Shown: piece by piece, positions 12,806 through 24,151 of the stretch
Numbering within the stretch: the stretch's first letter is position 1
Layout: every line of letters starts with the position of its first letter
Source of the DNA: Bryopsis sp. KO-2023
Lineage: Eukaryota; Chlorophyta; Ulvophyceae; Bryopsidales; Bryopsidaceae
NCBI GenBank assembly: GCA_030272585.1
Contig: BSYQ01000010.1
Coordinates: 2,852,001 to 2,916,000, forward strand
Length of the DNA stretch: 64,000 nt
Direction of reading: 5' to 3'
Notes under the pieces: model-generated
Seen by the model: the letters and a program-made list of their open reading frames with translations, nothing else
Database searches by the model: none
What the model was told of the DNA's origin: nothing
Made by a program: the position numbers and the translations under genes

Positions 12806-14433
12806 ACACGACGAATCGTCACGGGAAAAGCGGCACCGATATGGCAGGTATCAGCGAATAGACATCAGAAACGCCCTCGACGCGATACCGTGTCCACAGA
12901 CAAGAACCAATGGGTGATTAGCAGCCGGCAAAGACCGTCAACGGCCAGCGATGAGGTGGAACGATGCCAAAAGTGTGACACGAGCGTCGACGCACCTCCT
13001 GCGAATACGAGCCTGGCGCCGAAGCACCCGGTCGCCCACTGGCACCGGATTCGGCGCGTGAGCGACGGGGAGCGAGGTCGAGCGTGTCAGCTGACCGATC
13101 GTTGCGCCAGAAAAATTCACCATCTGAGCGTCGCAATTCCAAGCCGGCGTGGACAACTGTGTGAATGGTCCGCACTCGCCTGGCACTCTCATGCAAACCG
13201 CGAAGTTGCGAATTCTTGAACCGGGTTTCGCTCAGAAGCTGTCTTGAAGGGATAACGGATCACGACCCAATCCCTGGTGGATTTCCAAAGCGGATTGATT
13301 AGTATCTGGTCGATCACGCGGACGAGGGCGGCGTTTCGAGTTGCGTAAGTTTACCCATTTTCGTGCCTGGACCCCTCCTGACCAGCAGTTCAGAATGCCC
13401 ACGCGCTGGGCCAACGCTCCCTGATTAGGTCGCTTTGATGTGTTGACACAGATGAACCGAGCAAGCCACCCCCGCACACGCATCCCGCCTCACGGTTTGG
13501 CGCGGCGCCCTGCAGCTGCCCTTACGGCAGCGACCCTGTGTCATTGATTGGCCAAGGAGAAATCCAAATACAGCGTTACCCCACATTCGGAACACTGCTG
13601 TGGTGTCGAGGGAAAGCATATGATATGTGTGTGTGTCGATAAAAGAAAAACTGCCTCGACTCTGCGTTGTTTTTTTTGCGCTTGTTCCGCTTGGTGTCAA
13701 CTCCACCCTATCGCAGTTGCGACGCCAGGTTCGGAGCCAAACAAGCGCAATTTGCTGTGATTGTGTTCAGGGATTGGTTCGTTGCTTTAAAGAGAGCGTT
13801 GGTTTCCTGGTTACTCGATGGAGTCAGTATTCCAGAGACGATATGGGCAGAAAGAAGCATCACAGCATCGAACTCTATGTACACATTGTTTCTGGGTGGT
13901 TGCGTTGGAAACGTAGAACGTGGAAAGCGCCGGCCTAGAGACACACAGCGACCGGAAAGCAGGTGCGAAAAGTGGCTATGCAAATCAACGAGGGAGATAA
14001 CGATAAGGATCCGCGTTCGCCCTCTTTGCGTCGCTTTGAACGGCAAGCGGCCAACACGCAACAGCACACGCGCGCGCGCGTGCTGTTGCTTGCTGAGCAG
14101 GGAAAGCAAGAAGAATTCCAAGTCCGACAGACGAGATAACATTTTTAGAAGATTTTTTGTGGCGTCATCGCCCACTCAATCCAACCCCCACCCACTCAAC
14201 CAATCACAAGCAACCGTCGCGCGACGATGACTAACCCGTCCAGCCTTTTTCTCAGGGTTTGGTTTTTGCAACAAAAAGAACGCTCGAAACTTTTGTCGCA
14301 ACAAAACCCAAGAGCACCGGACCCCTGTTCCTTTCTATCGGGTCGTGTTTCGGTCGGATTTTCGCTTCGCGGAAAAATAAAGAGTAAGCAAGAACCAGCA
14401 AGGAAGCCAGGAAATTGATTTATTTTGCGAAGA
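12806..14433. other. GC-richer region between divergent genes, no supported gene
   Basis: This stretch is clearly less AT-rich than its surroundings and has several long open frames on both strands, none with a recognisable domain. It probably holds the 5' part of the fibrillin gene (minus strand) and the promoter of the gene starting at 14434. A strong inverted repeat with a CG-alternating loop lies at 14059-14086. Confidence 0.4.
14059..14086. promoter_or_regulatory. 9-bp perfect inverted repeat around a CG-alternating loop
   Basis: CAACAGCAC at 14059-14067 pairs perfectly with GTGCTGTTG at 14078-14086, with ACGCGCGCGC between. It could extrude as a cruciform or adopt Z-DNA. It lies about 350 bp upstream of the ATG at 14434, in a presumed promoter region. 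Confidence 0.4.
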
Positions 14434-15929
14434 ATGTCGTCTTTTGTCGGGCGATTGGCGAGGACCCTGTCACAAGGGTCCGGCAACAATAGCGACACGA
14501 CGCACCGTCGCATCTCTAGCTCTCCGGACGCCTTCGAGCGCGCACCGGTGGAGACCAAAACGAGAATGTCTGCGTCGCCCAGCTTCAACGATTTCAGCCT
14601 TCGAGTTGAGGAGGATGGTGAGTCTTTTTTTCTTCGAACGACACTCAGTCCCATCAACAAGCGGCCATGGTGTGCGTGTTATCTATTTTCTTTGCTCACG
14701 AAAGCTGCCGCGGTCCTCTGACCGAGTTCGAATTTGACCTTGCCCGCCCCCGCCACCACCCAGGTGTTATGGGGAGTGCTGATAAAGCGTCCTCTTGAAA
14801 ACAAAAAGTGGGACCTCTCCTTCTTCCAATGCCCCCCCCCCAAATGTGTTTTTCCTCAGAATTCTGGGGGTTCACCCTTTCGGCGTTGTTTTCTCGTCAC
14901 ATCGAATCGCGCGCATTTGTATTGGACGAGTAAAAGGCGATGCAAAATGCTGGTTCACTTTTCAGCAGTCGCGACAGGATTATTCCTGTTACAGCAACAC
15001 GAAGACTCCCCTCGCTTTTCCCCCCCTTGTGTTGTTTTGGGTGTTTTTTTTTTCTTTTTTCCGCTCCCAAAGAGACGTCTATCGCGACCTCTGCGTCTTA
15101 TCGGCAAAACTCTTGGCAACTGTTTGTTGAGACGGATTACTTTTGGTGCAATCCTCGACTGAAAGAAACGACCGACCACACCTAAGCGTTGTGCTTTTAT
15201 GGAATGGCAGCTGAAGAAATGGGCATGTGGTGGAGTCCTTCATGGAGTCAGGAATTGCCTGTGGCTGAAACGAACTCAACCAAGAATACGGCTCCTATGT
15301 TGAGCATGACTAGCAGTGAGTGCCCCCCAACACTACTAGGTTATCGGTTCAGAAATGAGCATCTTTTCCGAAACGCTACCCACATAAAATGATCATCCTT
15401 CTGCATCTTTTTTTTTTTTTTGATTGAACAAGGATGATTTTTCTTCATTCCTGACAATCAGGCTTCAGTTAGATGCGATGCAACATAACATTCAAATGCT
15501 GTATCTTATTTGCATTCATATTCTGTATTTTACTTTCATTCAAGTTCTGTATTTTTATTTAGCCGTAATGAAAAATCCACCATCCCTCTTAAGCAGTGGG
15601 CAGTAAGTTTAACTGAGGGACGGTCAGACAAATAAAAACCCCTCTCAATCAATCATTCATCCCCCCTCCTTATCATAGCTTTTCTAGCAACCCACACACC
15701 AATTTTTTTTCCTAAATCTTTTTTTTTGTGGGGTTTCTTTCCCTGTGCAGCCTCATCGCTTCAGTCTGTGAGCTCCGGTACTTTGTTGCCAGCCGCTGCT
15801 GCGGTTGCTCCGGTGTCTCACACTCCATCGGCCCCCGTCGAAATCTCTGCTCCAAAGCGCAGGAGGCCAACCATCATGGGGATGGATGCCTATGACTACT
15901 GTGATCTCATCAAAAGCAGCAGCATGTGA
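14434..15929 (+). CDS. small low-complexity protein with a nuclear-localisation-like motif, three exons
   Basis: Exons 14434-14617, 15211-15315 and 15751-15929 (TGA) join in phase to about 155 residues. The first exon is Ser/Arg/Thr-rich (MSSFVGRLARTLSQGSGNN). The second reads EEMGMWWSPSWSQELPVAE. The third is Ala/Ser/Pro-rich, then carries a basic cluster SAPKRRRPTIMGMDAYDYCD and ends LIKSSSM. The PKRRRP cluster resembles a monopartite nuclear localisation signal. No enzymatic or DNA-binding domain is visible; the protein is probably largely disordered apart from short conserved-looking motifs (MWWSPSW, MDAYDYCDLI). Donors GTGAGT and acceptors with T-rich tracts support the model. Function unknown. 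Confidence 0.6.
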
Positions 15930-18900
15930 GTTTTCCAGCGAATTCGATCGTTTCGTGTTTTTTTCCTCACGAGGCTGCTGAGACGAATTCCCTCTGCTAC
16001 ACTGTAATTGATGTACCAACATATATAGCATTTCTGTCTTCTATTTTTGTTTTTGTTTTTTTTTTCTTGGTGTGTTGGGGTCTTTTTGGGGGGGTAAGAA
16101 TGCCGTGATGGTGTGGCGTCAAGCAGCAGCGGGAAATCTTTTTGTATTTTGTTTTTGTTTTTGATGGGTGGAAAAGAGGATGGTCATGAAAGAGGAATGC
16201 GATTGGTTTATGATTTGTTTGAAAAAAAAAAAAAGGAATTTTCGAAAAAAAAAAAAAAAAGAGTGAGTTATAAGAATCGAGTGGGGCTGTTCTGCTTTGG
16301 TTTTTTGAGAAGGCCTGGACGGCGGTGGAGTTGGAAAAGGAAAAAAAAGAAGACAAGAGTTTATATGGTTGATAGGTGGTTTTTGTGGATGTGGGGAGGC
16401 CAGGTTGGGTTCAGCTTGTTTTGGCTGCTTTTTTTTAGATGAAATCTTGCAGTACTCGATTCGGAGCAAGAACGGCTTGGTTGGGTTTTGCAAAGGGTTT
16501 TGACTTTTTTTGGGGGTGGGGGGTTTTTGGATAAGGTAAAAAAGAGTGATTGAGGGAGGGAGCTTTTGAAATATATACAGGGAGGGGGTACCTTTCAGAA
16601 AGAAAAGAAAGAAAAAACTTTTGCCGAAGAATTCGTTGAGCGAGATGCAGTGCAATCATGTGCATTGGCTGCATTGCTCAAGTTTTTTTGTTTTGGTTTT
16701 GGTTTTGACTTTAGATTTTCGGACTCTTTTTTTTGGGGGGCGGGTTTCGGATGGGTTTTTTCGTTTTGCTTTTTTTTCCGTAAATTTCCTCTAAGAAGGA
16801 AACCATCGGTTGAGACGAAATTGCGGCTTTTTTTTATTCTGTGGGTTGGGTTGGGGAGTGTGTGTGCATACTTCAGGTAGGTTTTTTCCAATCAATGAAA
16901 TTGGAGCTGGAGAAGCGTCCTTTCTATTATTATTCATTGAGTGGCGAAAAACAAAAAGAAGTATATATAAAAAAAGATTAAAGGAATGGATACTTTTGGG
17001 GGGGTTAATCTGGGGCGACGCTCGAGATTTTAGCCTTCCAAAGAGAGATGACTGGGAGATGCCGGGTTTTTTTTTAACGAAGGAAAAGCGATTTTCTTCT
17101 TCTTCTCAGAGGGATCTATGAATATAGATGGGGAAAAAAAAAGGTTTTTCTCGAGAAAAAGGGAGCCCGAAAAAAGAAAAAAGAAAAAAAAGAAAAAAAT
17201 AGGGTGAAAACCTTCGTACAAAAGAAATGGATGACTGAAGAAAAAAAAAATACAAGGGGAAAGGAATTGTTGGTGGTGGTTATTTTTGGAGGTATGTAGG
17301 GTGTGGATTTTAAAGAAAAGATATGGTGAAGAAGAGGGTTAAAAAAAAAAGAAAAAAAAAAAAGAAAAAGGGAGAGGATGAAAGAGGGGAAGGAAAAGGT
17401 TGACTTCTATGATTGTTACAAAAAATATTGATTTTGTGATTGTGGATTTCATGTTTTGTTTTGGTATGATGATATGTGTGCTTGCCTGTCATAGCCTATG
17501 GGTTATGTATTTTAAAAGAAGCGAAAAAAAAATACCTCCTGTACTTGATAAGAAAGATTTTGAACAGTTGGTTTAAAACTGAAGGGGGGGGGGGGGGGGG
17601 GCAGAAAGCAAACTAATGTTTGTTTGTTCGTTCTTGGACATATAGCTGGCAGGCTTTAGATCTCCAAAAAAAAAAAAAGAAAAAAGCGATGCAAGGAAAT
17701 TGTAAAAACAGGGGGGGGGGGGGGAGAGAGGGCAAAGGATGTTTATGATAACATCTTTTTTTTTATTGCCCTCTTGCTTTTTTTGTTTTCTTTTCGTTTT
17801 GTATGCATAAGAGTTACTTGTTACTGTCGGTTCTTGGCACAGAATAAGCATGCGCTTTTTTTTTTTTTTTTTTTTTTTCGATAAAGTGGAAAAAGAAAAG
17901 TAGAGTGGTGTTCACATTATGATGTAGTGAAAAACAAAGAAAAAATACGTTGAAAAAAAAAAGGTGGGGAGGAAGAAACGCAAAAAATAATATTTCACAT
18001 TTACACATTTCTTGTGGGTTTTTTTTCTCCTTTTCCTTGGTGAGTCTGACTGGGTGCGGGGAAAAATATGAATTTATGTGCGGCGATATTGGATCTACAG
18101 ATCACCCCTGTCCAGAGTGGGAAAAGGGATCCCTTTTTCCTCTTCACAACAAGCTTTTTTCTTGTGCAAAAAAAAAAAAAAGGAAAGAAAAACGTGCTCA
18201 GGTTTTCATTTCATAGCAGTTTTCTTTTTTCCACGGAATAGTTTCCACTTTTTGCTTTTTGTATTTCTTGTTTTTGGCTTCGTTTTTTTTTTTGGTTCTT
18301 GCTTTTTGGTTTTGGTGGGGTGCGTGGTCGAGTCCATCGTGTGCTTCCACCGTGTGTGTTTGTATTTTTATGAAAAAAATATACATTAGTCATCGACGGG
18401 GAAAATAGGAAAGGAGGGTTGGGGTAGGGGTGGGGTTCCAAAAGAAACTGAAAAGAAAAGAAAATTAAGCAAAGAGAACAAAAAAGAAATCATTTGAACA
18501 AAGGAAGAAAAGATTGGAGAAAAGGTTTTCGAACATGTATCAGCTGGGAATGCTGTTGTGTTTTTTGTACAAATTTGATTTGATGGAGAATTTCAAACGC
18601 ATGGTAAAGGCCGTCGATGTTAGGAAGAGTTGTTTTTGTTTTGTGGTTTTTCTTGTGTTTTTTTTGTTTGTTTTTTTTCGACACAATGATGGTGGTCATT
18701 TTTTCCATCATCGAAAAGAAAAAAAAGGGGGGGAGGGAGTGGAAAAGATAGATCCCTTTTGTCGAAGGGATGGTCAAGAGTTAAATCTTGCTTTTCGACC
18801 CCTTTTCTTTTTACATGTGTATTTTGTTCTTGGTAGTGTATTTCAAATCTGGCGAACAAGGGGAAAATGTAAAGGACCTCTGTTGGCTGTGAGATTGGAA

Positions 18901-19112
18901 GTGCAATCCTGTAAGTTGTATCGTGTCACGTGAATTCAGGGTTTCCCCCCAAGGTGGCGTTTGTCTCGACACCCACAGGAGTAGCTCTGCGCAAATACAA
19001 AAATAATAACATTGTTGGTTGGGTTTGTCGCACAAAGATTTTCATCTTCACTGTCAATGGCTGAAGCACCAATTCACTGTTCATTTTGGCAGCAAGTTTT
19101 CCCCTTTGGCTC
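15930..19112. other. gene-free low-complexity stretch
   Basis: No gene supported. The plus strand is T/G-rich to about 18500, with purine patches, long runs of A and T, and G runs near 17584-17600 and 17711-17724. The part from about 18900 begins to resemble the repeat that follows. Confidence 0.5.
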
Positions 19113-20148
19113 TTCATTCCTTTTCCTGTGTGCCTTCTCTGTATGCAACCCAGCCATTCTTTCAATGTGATTTTCTTTTTCTCTTCCAAGATGCATTACA
19201 TTGAGGCTGACAGATCCATGCATCTCCCATGCAAACATCTCACATTATTTGCTGTGAATTTCCTTCCTGTCACTCTTGGATGGAATCATCTCATATTGCT
19301 GCCTGCACTCTTTTTGTCAGATGGAATCATCAATGTTTGAGCCTATTACCAGGCCTCATCGCAAATCCTGGCAAAGTCAACTACACCACTGGTGAAAGCT
19401 CGTGGGATTGGTTTGTTGAAGCCACAGGCGCAGGAGACCTTCAACAAATTGAACTGAACCCAAGCAATCTTGGAAATGTTGTCACCATTTGTTTTCAAAA
19501 TACATCACCAAACTGCCGCCAGATCGATGCTCAGGTCATTGGTCCATGTCTGCTCCTGTAAAAGTTAGCATCTTCACCAGCACACCCTTCCCCAAATCAA
19601 ATCAAAAACAGGTCCTGCGCTTTGCAACAGCAATAATGCACATTAAGCAGTGTATTTGGGGACCTGATCCCAAAGTATACAAAGCCATGACCTAGTGGTG
19701 CATGACCTCTGTCAAATATCATTCATGAACTTGTCATGATCGGTACCTGGATGCTCCACATCCATCTATGCATGTTTATCTGGAAGGAGGTCGAATGAAA
19801 CCACGCGCGCACGCTGTCTCACTCTTTTCAAGACTCGCTGTTTTTAATGCAGACCGGGAGAAGTAATTTTCTGTCGACTCTTCGAAAATAAACTGGTTGG
19901 ATGCAGTCGGAATCGCGCAGCGCTTGCCCCTAAAGGGACGACAGCAAGGGAACATCGCCCGCCGCGACGTTGAGTTTCTGGATTTACCTCGAATGATTCT
20001 GTCATGTGTGCCAATGTCAGACGGTCGGAAATCCGTGAACAGCGGCGGACACCTTAAATTCCGGAGTTCTACGGTTTTTCTTCCTCTGCAAACAAACTTT
20101 CTTGAAGCAACGTTATTCTCGGCGAACTCTGTGCGAACTCTACGAACT

Positions 20149-20268
20149 CTGGCGAACATCTTGGCGAATACAGGCGAATATTTTGGCGACTACTTTGGCG
20201 ACTACTTTGGCGAATATTTTGGCGACTACTTTGGCGAACAAGCGCGGCGAACACGGCGAATACTTACT
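20149..20268. repeat. GGCGAA/GGCGAC minisatellite, 12-bp units
   Basis: Units of the form TTGGCGAATATT and TTGGCGACTACT alternate in tandem, followed by shorter CGGCGAA units. The array stops about 15 bases before the ATG of the downstream ORF, whose first codons (ATGGCGAACATT, then further TTGGCGATAATGGCGAAC) continue the same motif. The ORF's 5' end therefore seems to have arisen from, or been invaded by, the array. Confidence 0.75.
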
Positions 20269-20282
20269 CTTTTTTTTCTGCA

Positions 20283-21092
20283 ATGGCGAACATTTACATG
20301 GCACTGGCGAATATCTTGGCGATAATGGCGAACATTCTGATAACACTGACGGACACCTTTGCGAGGACACCTTTGGGAGGCGAGTTTCAAAAAACTTTGG
20401 GAAGCTTGGCCGGTACGAACTTTAAAAAAACTGTTTTTACTATTCTTACGGATGCCGGCGTTTTTTGGGTTTTCTACTTTCTGTTTCTTCTTTTCGTTTT
20501 TTTCGTTCATATTTCTTACTACGCGACTTTGGGAGCGACGAAAAAGGAGTCGGAAGTTTCTGAGCTTAAAAAACAGATTTCGATGCTGAAGAAAAAAAAC
20601 AAAGGGCTGGAAGAAGAGTTGAGGAAAGAAAAAAAGCGAAACGAGGACTGCAAGAAAGAAAAAAACAACCTGAAAAAAACAATCGACGACCAGAAAAAAA
20701 ATGTCTTCCCGTGGCTTCAGAAAAAAATCGAGGCAGCCCGGTCTGCTTTGAAGGAAAAAACTGAGCAGCTGGTTGAGGCCACAGTAAAATTGGGCAAGGT
20801 TGGGGTGGACTTGAAGAAAAAAAAGGAAGCATTGGAGGAGGCTAAGGAGGAACTGAAGACAGTAAAAAAGGCATTGGGGGTGGCGGAGGGAGACCTGAAG
20901 GGCACGAAGAAGGAGCTCAACGGAACTAAGATCAAGCTTGTGGAGGCCATGAAGGTGGTGGAGACCATCAAGGATGCAAAGATCAGTCAGAGGCTGACCA
21001 ACTGGGAGGGAGACCTGAAAGAGATGAGGGCAAAATTGGGTGACATGAACAGGAGAGGAAAGAGTCTTGGTCAGGCCAGGAAGAGTCGATGA
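20283..21092 (+). CDS. repeat-borne membrane/coiled-coil protein, intact copy
   Basis: ATG at 20283 opens 269 uninterrupted codons to TGA at 21092. Residues 1-50 are mildly hydrophobic with repeated NI(L)A motifs (MANIYMALANILAIMANIL). A strong membrane segment lies around residues 59-78 (GVFWVFYFLFLLFVFFVHIS). Everything after about residue 85 is a Lys/Glu-rich coiled coil (for example LKKKNKGLEEELRKEKKR), ending GKSLGQARKSR. No family recognised. A second copy at 45159-45969 is about 95% identical but frameshifted. Retention of an 809-bp frame here suggests recent activity or function. It could be a membrane-anchored filament-like protein. Confidence 0.55.
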   Translation: MANIYMALANILAIMANILITLTDTFARTPLGGEFQKTLGSLAGTNFKKTVFTILTDAGVFWVFYFLFLLFVFFVHISYYATLGATKKESEVSELKKQISMLKKKNKGLEEELRKEKKRNEDCKKEKNNLKKTIDDQKKNVFPWLQKKIEAARSALKEKTEQLVEATVKLGKVGVDLKKKKEALEEAKEELKTVKKALGVAEGDLKGTKKELNGTKIKLVEAMKVVETIKDAKISQRLTNWEGDLKEMRAKLGDMNRRGKSLGQARKSR

Positions 21093-22068
21093 GCTGCAGC
21101 TGGCTGGTGAAAAGGTAAGGAAGAGGAAAAAAAAAGTCGTAAAAAAAAACAAGAAAAAGGGAAGGAAAAGAAGAAACTGAACATAAAGAAGGAATGAAGT
21201 GTTTAAAGATTTCCAGGAGGTGGTTTTTCGAAAGGGAACCCATGGCCAGATCAATAACAATGGTATGGCAGTAAAAATCAAACTGCAGCCTGGCTTGGGG
21301 GCTGAAGGGAAATGAGCTGCAATCCTGATCGAAGGGCTGAGGTGGGGGTGATATGTCTTGGAGTGCATGACATGAAGAGAACAGGAAGAAGCCTTGGTCA
21401 GGGAAGGAAGAGTGGATGAGATGGGTGGTGGACAGGGCAGCAAATTCCTCCTGCAGCCTGACTTAGGGGCTGAAAGAGATGAGCTGGTTGATGGACAGGG
21501 CAGCAAAATTCTGGAGCTTGGCTTGGGGCTGAAGGGAGATGGGCTGCCATCCTTATCGAAGGGCTGAGGTGGGATTGATATGTATTGGAATGCATGACAT
21601 GAAGAAGCACATCTGATGTCTTGATGTGCATGACATGAACAGGAGAGAAAAAATCCCTGGTCGGGCCAGGAAGGGTCGATGAGCTGGGTGGTGAACAGGG
21701 CAGCAAAAATCCTACTGCAACCCGACTTGGGGGCTGAAGGGGAATGAGCTGGGATTCTGTTCGAAGGGCCGAGGTGGGGTCGATAACCCTGCACCTGTGG
21801 CTTCCCGGTGAGGAGACAGTTGAGTGTTTTTGAATGTGCAGCTGGAGCATACATGATTTGAGATCATGGAGGGTGACATCCACAGTGTTTCGGAAAGCAT
21901 TCTAAGGGGACTGGCTGATTTAAAGGATGCACTTGGGCTTCGATGGGCGCTGTTGGTGGGGACGATCAAGTAAGACCCCAAGAAAAGGATTCTAGAATGC
22001 GTTTTTCTTCCTTTTTAATTTCAAACTCAAGATGGTAGAGTTAGATGTGTTTTACAGCAAGATCTGTC

Positions 22069-22118
22069 AAGTCAGTGCTTATCCTGGGAGCACCCACGGT
22101 TCGAGTCCGTACTGACTT
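22069..22118 (+). ncRNA. tRNA-like fold without an anticodon arm, copy A
   Basis: In 50 nt there is a 7-bp acceptor-like stem (AAGTCAG at 22069-22075 with CTGACTT at 22112-22118). A short D-arm-like hairpin follows (TGCT/AGCA), and then a T-arm with loop TTCGAGT. The T-stem is CACGG/CCGTA with one C-A mismatch. The element contains the pol III B-box GGTTCGAGTCC and ends in TTTT. Copy B at 46816-46865 restores the fifth T-stem pair. Confidence 0.45.
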
Positions 22119-22560
22119 TTGATTAAAAGCTCCAGCGGAGCCATCAACACCACCGTCTATTTGAGTGAAAATGCATTCATAACAAGCAACCACTGGAGGA
22201 CCTTCATTTTTGGAAACCTTCATTTTCCATGCATTCACCATGGTGGATGATGTGGGGCTGGGTCTAGGGGAAGGGGGGGTGAATGAGGTTCGAGCCAGCC
22301 TTTCTGATTAAAAAGTGGATTGTGGAGGAGAGAAGATATGATTTTGCACGGGGCGAGATTGGGCTGCAGAATTAGGTTTCTTTTTTTTTTCTACAGACAG
22401 GAAGACTTGGGAGAATTTGATGGAGGCAAAAGAGTGATATTCTGCATTTGTTCATTTTTGAATGGAGAAGAAATGAAAAGGAACTTTTGCCTCTGCTTTG
22501 TATTTTTTTATTTTATGTGTTCAGAATCACTGAGAATGAGTAGTATGGATTTTATGGTAA

Positions 22561-23535
22561 TCTTGCAAACTTTTTTAACGGTGGTGGAGATGTGCGCTGC
22601 GAGGCATTTCAGATAATTTGAGAAGGAAAACTGGGTAGGGAATTTCTGGATGTTTGTGGATGTTTGTTTGAAAAGCTGCGACTGTCACGAGATTGCAGAT
22701 TTGTCATCGATATCACCTCAATCAAATTCATTTCACATCACTCGAATTTTAAATTGCATTGAAAATCACACAAGACCTACCAAAAAAGCATCCATCAACA
22801 CACACATAATTTAGTTCAAGTGGTCACAATCAAAATTTGTCCAAAAAAAACCTAGTAAAACTGTGTATAACAACAGGCTGTTAATATTGATCCATTTCTG
22901 TGTGCTAATGAGACTTTATTCATAACAAAAAAACCCAAAAGAAATAATCACTGCAATTTCTTTTCTTTTCTTTTCCTGAAAGGCCATTATTCAATCAGCA
23001 TCCCGAACCCACACAGACTTCACATGCCCATCTATTCCAAAAAAAAAGTGATCTCCGGCAAAGACAAATTCTTTTCTTGCATTTATGCACAACAGTGGCT
23101 GTAGTCGAATTTGATCAGCCCAGCCAAGCCTTCTCCATCCAATTTTCCCTCCGATTTTTGCTGTGCAGCACTTTCACTGTAGAAAGAATTTCGGTGGCGT
23201 AATAAATCTGCGAGGATGATGAATTTACGGGCTTCTGAAAAACATTGAGACATTCATGCTCTGGTCGGACCTTTCCAAAGAATGTTGAACCACCAAAGCC
23301 TACCTAAAGGCATCCTAAGCATCTGCTGGTCTCAAAAACTGTTCCCAGGCAATTCAGGGGTTCGAATTCAGAGAATCGCTTTCCTGCCAGAAACACAGCT
23401 TGAAACACATTACTCTGGTCAAAGATTCCACTGAACGGTTAGCAGCGACGTTCACGAAATATAGCACTCCCTCAATCAAGGTCCACCACCTATTCGCTTG
23501 ACCATCTCACAGAGCGCACAGGGAAGTCTGCGAAG
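22561..23535. repeat. fragment related to 43230-43860, then unannotated DNA
   Basis: 22561-22860 matches 43230-43412 joined to about 43690-43830 (shared stretches include CTGGGTAGGGAATTTCTGGA and CACATCACTCGAATTTTAAA). Relative to that fragment it lacks about 280 bp in the middle. 22870-23535 shows no gene. Confidence 0.6.
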
Positions 23536-24151
23536 ATGTTCGTCAAGGCACTCACGCTCACCGTGTCCGTCGCTGGAGCGATATGCATCTCCATATGGGC
23601 TTTCAGGAGCTCCTTCAGGCGACGCCGCGGAAGTGGACAAGGAGTAGCCCCCGCCGCCGCACCACAGGATCCCCAGGTGCTCTGCAAACTTGTTTTAGCG
23701 GGACCATGGCATGAACGCGAGAGCTGGATACTTCTGCGCATTGGGCGCAGCATTGTGCCAGGGTGCATTCACTGATTTTCCGTTCTGCTGTGAATAACAA
23801 AACACAAAACACTTGAAGTTGTTGCTGTCGTTTTTCCAGGCTGAGGCTCCGGGGTCGAGCCTCGTCGAGCTCATCCAGCAGCACCTCTCCCACCTTGAGC
23901 GACTCAAGGAGCAGCTGGTATGATATCCATCAATGGAAGCAACGTGTGTTCTTCTCTACCCCCAAACGCACGACGTTAAAAATTGGAACATGTGGATTCA
24001 TTCCTTGCAGGCGGACCTTCAGGGCTCCGGTGCAGACCCCGAAAAAATCCAAGGGGTAGCCGACACCATCGCGGCTGTTGAGTGGGAGCTGCTGCTTCAA
24101 ATCGCGGAGCTTCAGCCTGGGGACCTGGGGCAAGCGCCCTGGGACCCTTGA
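23536..24151 (+). CDS. small N-terminally membrane-anchored protein, three exons
   Basis: Exons 23536-23676, 23840-23917 and 24011-24151 (TGA) are all phase 0 and give 119 residues. Residues 1-23 form a single N-terminal hydrophobic anchor (MFVKALTLTVSVAGAICISI), followed by an Arg-rich patch (RSSFRRRRGSGQG) that places the rest in the cytosol or matrix. The body is helical and acidic (SSLVELIQQHLSHLERLKEQ, then VADTIAAVEWELLLQIAELQ), ending GQAPWDP. It could be a tail-less receptor or assembly factor of mitochondrion or ER. No family recognised. Composition is clearly less AT-rich than the flanks, and splice sites are clean. Confidence 0.65.

Larger units (their letters stand above)
19113..22560 (+). 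mobile_element. dispersed 3.4-kb repeat, copy A
   Basis: From the CTTCATTCCTTTTCCTGTGTG start to ATGGATTTTATGGTAA the sequence matches 43939-47291 almost throughout. Differences are scattered substitutions, small indels and a different minisatellite length. In order it holds a non-coding leader, a GGCGAA-type minisatellite (20149-20268), an intact 269-codon ORF (20283-21092), degenerate tandem units of roughly 150 bp (about 21280-21800) and a tRNA-like fold (22069-22118). No transposase, reverse transcriptase, terminal inverted repeats or clear target duplication was seen. It could be a non-autonomous element, or a segmentally duplicated gene family with its surroundings. Confidence 0.7.

Noticed and set aside
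11957..13219. 420-codon plus-strand open frame
   Set aside because: It runs opposite the fibrillin N-terminal exons, begins without ATG and has no recognisable domain. The fibrillin exons explain the open stretch.
13667..14230. 187-codon plus-strand frame and the opposing 155-codon frame at 13708-14175
   Set aside because: No ATG context, domain or splice logic favours either; both are Arg/Cys/Ser-rich in a GC-richer promoter-like stretch.
20157..20240. Short regular repeats considered as a CRISPR-like array
   Set aside because: Units are 12 bp, directly adjacent, without unique spacers, in eukaryotic DNA. This is a minisatellite.
20226..21854. 542-codon minus-strand open frame across repeat copy A
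   Set aside because: It lies opposite the intact coiled-coil ORF and the degenerate units. It is Ser/Pro/Phe-rich as expected for the complement of Lys/Glu-rich coding DNA, and in copy B it is broken into pieces. It is probably a shadow.
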